DNA from: Solimicrobium sp040544425
GTDB lineage: Bacteria > Pseudomonadota > Gammaproteobacteria > Burkholderiales > Burkholderiaceae_D
NCBI GenBank assembly: GCA_040544425.1
Contig: JBEONO010000050.1
Span: 1-10,107, forward strand
DNA length: 10,107 nt
Direction of reading: 5' to 3'
The notes under the pieces were generated by a model. The model was not told the origin of the DNA. It ran no database searches and worked only from the letters and a program-made list of their open reading frames with translations. The position numbers were made by a program, and so were the translations under genes. Position 1 is the stretch's first letter. The number at the start of each line of letters is the position of its first letter. Shown here piece by piece: positions 7,089 through 10,107 of this stretch.

Positions 7089-8069
7089 TTAATTCGATAC
7101 CCGGTTTCGACCTGCATTTTTGGCGCGGTAGAGTGCTGCGTCAGCAGCCGCGATAAAAGTAAAGATGTCCTGGCCCGCGGTCAAACTGGCGACACCAAAC
7201 GACGCCGTAATGTGTGGAAGCGGTAACCGGTTATCTTTGAAAACTGGCGTCTGAGCCAGTTTCTTGCATAATCTCTCTGCGACCAGGTAACAAGCTTCTT
7301 TGGACGTATCTGGCAAAATTACCAGCAATTCTTCGCCTCCAAAACGCACGGAAAAATCAGTTGGACGCAACGTGGAATTCAAAATCTTAGCGGCACACTG
7401 AATCGCGTCATCGCCCAAGATATGGCCATGCGTATCGTTGAACTGTTTGAATTGATCAAGGTCAGTCATGATTATTGACAGGGAACTGCCGGTGGCATTT
7501 GCGCGCTCTATCATTGGTGGCAATTGGCTGTGGAGCCAAGATCGATTGTGAATACCGGTTAAACCATCAATCATCGACATTTGACGATAGAATTCGCCAA
7601 CTCTGTGCCGACGCCTAAGCAAGGCGTTTGTAGTGCGAATCCGGAACGATAGCAGTTTCAGTAAGTTTCTTGCAACGCCATTGGACTCGTTAATCAATTG
7701 CCACAGGGTTTCGGCTTCGATCACCAACAATTCACTGTCAGAAATTGCATTGATTGTATGGGGCTGATCCTCTTCATCCAACACAGAAATTTCACCAACG
7801 CACTCACCAACCATGAATTGCAGATTGTTGGCCGAGGATGCGCCGATATTTTCCTGGGATTGAATTTCCAGAGTGCCTTTTAGAACAATATAAATCCGGT
7901 TATCTGTTGTATGTGCATTGATGACCGACTGACCTTGCTTGACCAACATTACCGAACATGTCGAGATCAATTTGTTGATGTTGGCAAGGTCGAGGTCATC
8001 GATATCGTGAAAGAGCTGCAGGTTGCGCGCTTTGTAATCGGAGTGGGCAAAGATATTGAGTAATTCCAC
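7089..8069 (-). CDS. Diguanylate cyclase with N-terminal cyclic-nucleotide-binding-like domain
   Basis: The C-terminal half (about 165-326) is a GGDEF domain that makes cyclic di-GMP from two GTP. It shows MIDGLTGIHNR, the metal/substrate segment TDLDQFKQFND with Asp203, the active-site GGEEL at 244-248, and an inhibitory I-site RPTD at 235-238 at the canonical five-residue spacing, so it looks active and product-inhibited. The N-terminal part (about 18-135) has the cyclic-nucleotide-binding fold: IYIVLKGTLEI, then the phosphate-binding-cassette region GECVGEISVLDEEDQPHTINA at 88-108. The Arg that contacts cyclic phosphate is absent (His104 sits near that place), so it may not bind cAMP in the usual way. 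A helical linker at 135-165 joins the domains. The start is GTG at 8069, supported by GAGG at 8075-8078. It is divergent from the DUF1345 gene and convergent with OmpW. Confidence 0.93.
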   Translation of the reverse strand: MELLNIFAHSDYKARNLQLFHDIDDLDLANINKLISTCSVMLVKQGQSVINAHTTDNRIYIVLKGTLEIQSQENIGASSANNLQFMVGECVGEISVLDEEDQPHTINAISDSELLVIEAETLWQLINESNGVARNLLKLLSFRIRTTNALLRRRHRVGEFYRQMSMIDGLTGIHNRSWLHSQLPPMIERANATGSSLSIIMTDLDQFKQFNDTHGHILGDDAIQCAAKILNSTLRPTDFSVRFGGEELLVILPDTSKEACYLVAERLCKKLAQTPVFKDNRLPLPHITASFGVASLTAGQDIFTFIAAADAALYRAKNAGRNRVSN

Positions 8070-8074
8070 AGCAA

Positions 8075-8078
8075 CCTC
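8075..8078 (-). promoter_or_regulatory. Ribosome-binding site deciding the GTG start of the diguanylate cyclase
   Basis: GAGG on the minus strand sits five bases before the GTG at 8069, supporting this non-ATG start. Confidence 0.6.
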
Positions 8079-8099
8079 AATTTAGTAAATTTTTTAGTT

Positions 8100-8115
8100 A
8101 AAACCACGTGGTTTT
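8100..8115. promoter_or_regulatory. Perfect 16-bp palindrome, putative operator between divergent genes
   Basis: AAAACCACGTGGTTTT is fully self-complementary, with no spacer and a CACGTG core. It lies 31 bp upstream of the diguanylate cyclase start and 175 bp upstream of the DUF1345 start, which suits a dimeric regulator. On the minus strand a weak promoter (TGGTTT, 16 bp, TAAATT) would overlap its half-site. The bound factor is unknown. Confidence 0.5.
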
Positions 8116-8179
8116 GACTTATGACTGATTTTTAAGACCAAACAAGTTGTATGCTCTTGCTGGCTAAATTTTGAATTTG

Positions 8180-8207
8180 TTGAAGTTCAGTAAGTAAGGC
8201 CTATGGT
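8180..8207 (+). promoter_or_regulatory. Weak candidate promoter for the DUF1345 gene
   Basis: TTGAAG at 8180-8185 and TATGGT at 8202-8207 are 16 bp apart and match the sigma-70 consensus 4/6 each. The -10 falls inside the hairpin at 8198-8212. The leader would be about 75 nt. By eye only. Confidence 0.25.
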
Positions 8208-8212
8208 AGGCC
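8198..8212. repeat. Short inverted repeat (6-bp stem, 3-base loop)
   Basis: GGCCTA-TGG-TAGGCC forms a perfect GC-rich hairpin 78 bp before the DUF1345 start. No T tract follows, so it is not a standard terminator. It could be an operator or a leader structure. Confidence 0.5.
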
Positions 8213-8222
8213 GATTAAATGA

Positions 8223-8237
8223 TTCGAAATCTTCGAA
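8223..8237. repeat. Doubled TTCGAA palindrome
   Basis: Two copies of the self-complementary hexamer TTCGAA are separated by three bases (ATC). They can be read as either a direct or an inverted repeat, 53-67 bp upstream of the DUF1345 start. Confidence 0.45.
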
Positions 8238-8289
8238 AAGCCTTGGTTTTATATCCTAAACGTCATTTTTAATTTCAAAAAGATAAATT

Positions 8290-8940
8290 ATGTTCCTTCA
8301 AACGGTCAAAAATCGTCCAAGATTGTTCCTGGCATTTCTATTCGGCGCTGCAATCGGCTTATTTATTCCGTTGCAGTGGAACTGGTTGTCACGGTTTTTG
8401 CTCGGATGGAATGTAGCCGTTTGGTTCTATTTATTACTTATGTCTTGGTTGATGATGAATGCGACTTCAGTGAGTGTAGCCAAATTGGCAGAGCAAGAAG
8501 ACGAAGCAGACTTGGCAATTATCGCCATCATGTCAATTGCCGCAACGGCAAGTCTAATTGCGATTGTCCTCGAACTGGCGACCATCAAGGAGTTGAATGC
8601 AACTGATAAAATCGCACACTATCTGATCACTGCTGCCACGGTATTGGGTTCATGGTGTTTCATCGCGACGATTTTCACGTTTCACTATGCAAAGATGTAT
8701 TATCGCTCCTCGCCAGAGCAACGCGCCCTGCGATTTCCAGATGAAAATTTACAGCCTAATTATTGGGATTTCCTCTATTTTTCTTTCACGATTGCGGTTG
8801 CGGCGCAAACATCTGATATTTCAATGACGACGCGGCCAATCAGAAAGACTGCGTTGGCACAGTCCATACTCAGCTTTTGGTTCAATATGGCAATATTAGG
8901 GCTTTCGATCAACATCGCCGCCGGGCTGGTTGGATCCTGA
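8290..8940 (+). CDS. DUF1345 family inner-membrane protein
   Basis: The product is 216 residues, a usual size for DUF1345. Hydrophobic segments are visible at about 12-28, 36-56, 74-97, 108-132, 160-175 and 187-212. The signature parts of the family are present: FHYAKMYYR at 131-139, the segment LRFPDENLQPNYWDFLYFSFTIA beginning near 147, AQTSDISMTTRPIRK at 172-186, and SFWFNMAILGLSINIAAGL at the end. The biochemical role of the family is not established, to my knowledge. The stretch around FTIAVAAQTSD is where DUF1345 resembles ion-channel pore regions, but that is only an impression. The ATG at 8290 has a weak purine-rich AAAAAGA upstream. The gene is alone on its strand and divergent from the diguanylate cyclase. 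Confidence 0.88.
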   Translation: MFLQTVKNRPRLFLAFLFGAAIGLFIPLQWNWLSRFLLGWNVAVWFYLLLMSWLMMNATSVSVAKLAEQEDEADLAIIAIMSIAATASLIAIVLELATIKELNATDKIAHYLITAATVLGSWCFIATIFTFHYAKMYYRSSPEQRALRFPDENLQPNYWDFLYFSFTIAVAAQTSDISMTTRPIRKTALAQSILSFWFNMAILGLSINIAAGLVGS

Positions 8941-8973
8941 GCCACGACGTGTCTTACAGGTTTGGCCTGGTTT

Positions 8974-9002
8974 GTGGCGACGATGAGTTAACACGCCGCC
9001 AC
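8974..9002. terminator. Possible shared hairpin between convergent DUF1345 and DUF1993 genes
   Basis: GTGGCGACG (8974-8982) pairs with CGCCGCCAC (8994-9002) with a single mismatch around an 11-base loop. It sits in the 73-bp gap between two convergent genes. There is no T tract on either strand, so terminator function is uncertain. Confidence 0.35.
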
Positions 9003-9013
9003 GCCAACAAATA

Positions 9014-9520
9014 TTACAGACCCATATAATCACCTTTGCCAATTTCTACACCGTTGTGTCGCAGAATTGCGTAGGTGGTAGTGACATGAAAGAAAAACTG
9101 AGGTAAGCCGTAGCCTAGTAGATAAGACAGCCCGGTGAACCTTTTTTCTTTTGGTGTGCCGGGGCGAGTTATGATTTCCCGGCTGGCAGCATTGTCAAAT
9201 TTCGACTGATCAAGCGCCTCGATAAACGCCAGTGTTTTTTGGATACGTATCTGCAGGTCCTCGAAGCTGTTTTCGCTGTCTTCATAGTTGGGGACTTCCA
9301 CATCGGCCAACCTGGCGCAAACACCTTTGGCAAAGTCAGCTGCAATCTGAACTTGGCGTATTAATGGGAACATATCTGGGAACAGTCGCGCCTGAAGCAG
9401 GGCTGCCGGATCAATTTTTTTTGCCTCGGCGTGAGCTTCAGCTTTTTTTAAGATGTGGCTCATGCTGGTGAGCATTTGTTTGAAAACTGGGACTGAAGCA
9501 TTGTGCATAGAAATAGTCAT
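9014..9520 (-). CDS. DUF1993 family protein
   Basis: With the start at 9520 the product is 168 residues, the usual DUF1993 length, and it begins in the family style MTISMHNASVPVFKQML. Other family segments are HAEAKKIDPAALLQARLFPDMFPL at about 30-53, RQVQIAADFAKG at 55-66, VEVPNYEDSENSFEDL at 74-89, and LGYGLPQFFFHVTTTYAILRHNGVE from 135. The protein is cytosolic and helical, related in fold to DinB/YfiT-like bundles. Conserved His30, His145 and His155 could be a metal site as in DinB, but this is inference, and no function is established. The frame is open upstream to 9622, but AGGA at 9526-9529, five bases before ATG 9520, and a candidate promoter overlapping the extension support the shorter form. 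It is divergent from the HDOD gene. Confidence 0.9.
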   Translation of the reverse strand: MTISMHNASVPVFKQMLTSMSHILKKAEAHAEAKKIDPAALLQARLFPDMFPLIRQVQIAADFAKGVCARLADVEVPNYEDSENSFEDLQIRIQKTLAFIEALDQSKFDNAASREIITRPGTPKEKRFTGLSYLLGYGLPQFFFHVTTTYAILRHNGVEIGKGDYMGL

Positions 9521-9525
9521 GATTT

Positions 9526-9529
9526 TCCT
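9526..9529 (-). promoter_or_regulatory. Ribosome-binding site deciding the DUF1993 start
   Basis: AGGA (minus strand, within AAGGAAAA) lies five bases before ATG 9520. This favours it over an upstream in-frame start at 9622. Confidence 0.7.
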
Positions 9530-9553
9530 TTTTGAGTCGTTGGCCGGTGTGTG

Positions 9554-9580
9554 AATCGAAAAAAATTGGATAGTTCGATT
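9554..9580. repeat. 7-bp inverted repeat in the DUF1993 leader
   Basis: AATCGAA (9554-9560) and TTCGATT (9574-9580) are perfect inverted copies with a 13-base spacer. They lie just downstream of the predicted transcription start of the DUF1993 gene, where an operator or a leader hairpin could act. Confidence 0.4.
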
Positions 9581-9592
9581 TAAAGTAGCGAA

Positions 9593-9622
9593 ACTATATG
9601 GTGATAAAACTTCCAATCGCAA
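9593..9622 (-). promoter_or_regulatory. Candidate promoter of the DUF1993 gene
   Basis: On the minus strand TTGCGA (9617-9622) and TATAGT (9593-9598) are 18 bp apart, matching the sigma-70 consensus 4/6 and 5/6. Transcription would start near 9586, about 66 nt before the ATG at 9520. Confidence 0.4.
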
Positions 9623-9793
9623 GACAAATTGATCCTCGATTTAGTTTTTTTTGATCTTCGCGTGTTGATCCGGCAGCGAATAATCGTTAGCGCCGCATCC
9701 ATTCATCACCTAAACTGGTTTTTCTGGCTAGCCTTTTTCAAAGCTAAGTTAAATTCAGTCGGCAGCAAAATCTGGAAATAAGGAACTCGTTTG

Positions 9794-10075
9794 ATGGAAA
9801 TATCCGGCCATACCAATGAATTTGAATTTATTCAAGGCCTTACAGCTGACCTGTCGGCACCCGTGTTGATTTTTCCGACTTCGTTAAGTGCCACAATGAA
9901 CATTCGGCGCGCGATCATACAAGACAATATTTCAAATGACACACTGGCGCGCATCATCGGTGCTGAACCGGTCTTGTCGGCGCAAATTTTAAAATTAAGT
10001 AACTCGGCTGCTTTTTGGGTATTCTGGTCCATCGTGACCGGTCATTCTGGCATCGTGACCGGCCATTCCGATTGA
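9794..10075 (+). pseudogene. HDOD-domain protein gene truncated by an insertion sequence
   Basis: The first 74 codons encode the start of an HDOD domain, a relative of HD phosphohydrolases usually found in signalling proteins. The segment SNDTLARIIGAEPVLSAQILKLSNSAAF is the typical helix pair, normally followed in betaproteobacterial members by NPSG and about 200 further residues. After Phe74 (codon ending at 10015) the frame enters repeats of the mobile element and stops at 10073-10075. AAGGAA at 9780-9785 serves ATG 9794 (8-base spacing); an adjacent TTG at 9791 is also possible. Without the rest of the domain the product is almost certainly inactive. The intact gene may have acted in motility or cyclic-di-GMP-linked regulation, but that is inference. 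Confidence 0.8.
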
Positions 10076-10107
10076 ACGTGACCGACCGTTCTGGTTTATC
10101 GTGACCG
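10016..10107. mobile_element. End of a second IS21-like insertion sequence (terminal repeats only)
   Basis: Starting with TG at 10016, where HDOD homology stops, the octamer CGTGACCG occurs four times (10033, 10054, 10077, 10100) at spacings of 21, 23 and 23 bp. It lies within a longer degenerate unit like ATCGTGACCGGYCATTCYG. Multiple terminal repeats of about 20 bp are characteristic of IS21-family ends. The repeat differs from that at the left end, so this is a different element. No transposase is reached before the window ends. Confidence 0.6.
10031..10107. repeat. Tandem terminal repeats, 21-23-bp period, at least four copies
   Basis: Unit starts are near 10031, 10052, 10075 and 10098. 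Each contains CGTGACCG, and the first three continue into CATTCYG- or CGTTCTG-like sequence. The fourth copy is cut by the end of the window. Confidence 0.75.

Noticed and set aside
7017..7226. 69-residue plus-strand frame after the OmpW gene
   Set aside because: It begins inside the terminator stem and runs antisense to the end of the diguanylate cyclase gene.
9648..9660. T-rich run between the DUF1993 and HDOD genes as a possible terminator
   Set aside because: No stable stem precedes it on the plus strand and no plus-strand gene ends there.
9753..9763. ATTCAGTCGGC matching 11 bases of the left-end IS repeat
   Set aside because: The match is short and single and is not flanked by other repeat units, so it is most likely chance. 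It could be a remnant, but nothing else supports that.

Overview
The window looks like a piece of a betaproteobacterial chromosome, most likely Burkholderiales and possibly Oxalobacteraceae. This rests on protein character (a PilV-PilW-PilX-PilY1-pilin cluster, an OmpW-type porin, DUF1345 and DUF1993 proteins, an HDOD protein of betaproteobacterial style) and moderate GC content. No rRNA or tRNA is present to confirm it. Both ends stop inside short tandem repeats that resemble the multiple terminal repeats of IS21-family insertion sequences. The two repeats differ, so the window is probably unique sequence between two different IS copies, perhaps a contig broken at repeats.

Region 1 (1-4.7 kb, minus strand) is a type IV pilus minor-pilin operon, transcribed leftward as pilV, pilW, pilX, pilY1 and a pilin-like gene. 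A candidate promoter lies just upstream of pilV. The last gene is cut after mature residue 20 by the left IS end. Three oddities stand out. PilY1 is short and lacks the N-terminal von Willebrand A-like domain. Its calcium-loop equivalent has lost two acidic ligands. The PilV-like protein has Ser in place of the near-invariant Glu5.

Region 2 (4.6-5.1 kb) is a 519-bp AT-rich intergenic stretch without a convincing gene. Region 3 (5.1-7.0 kb, plus strand) holds a GDSL/SGNH-type lipoprotein hydrolase followed by an OmpW-family outer-membrane barrel, probably co-transcribed and closed by a strong intrinsic terminator.

Region 4 (7.1-8.9 kb) is a divergent pair: a diguanylate cyclase with an N-terminal cyclic-nucleotide-binding-like domain (minus) and a DUF1345 membrane protein (plus). 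Between them lie a perfect 16-bp palindrome, a hairpin and a doubled TTCGAA, so this gap is the best candidate for a regulatory region. Region 5 (9.0 kb to the end) holds a DUF1993 protein (minus) and, divergently, the first 74 codons of an HDOD-domain protein cut by the right IS end.

No phage, CRISPR, toxin-antitoxin or defence genes were seen. The themes are surface appendages, cyclic-di-GMP signalling and envelope proteins. IS insertion has damaged one pilin gene and one signalling gene. I did not find a clear previously undescribed multi-gene system; the most unusual content is the divergent sequence of the pilus tip components.
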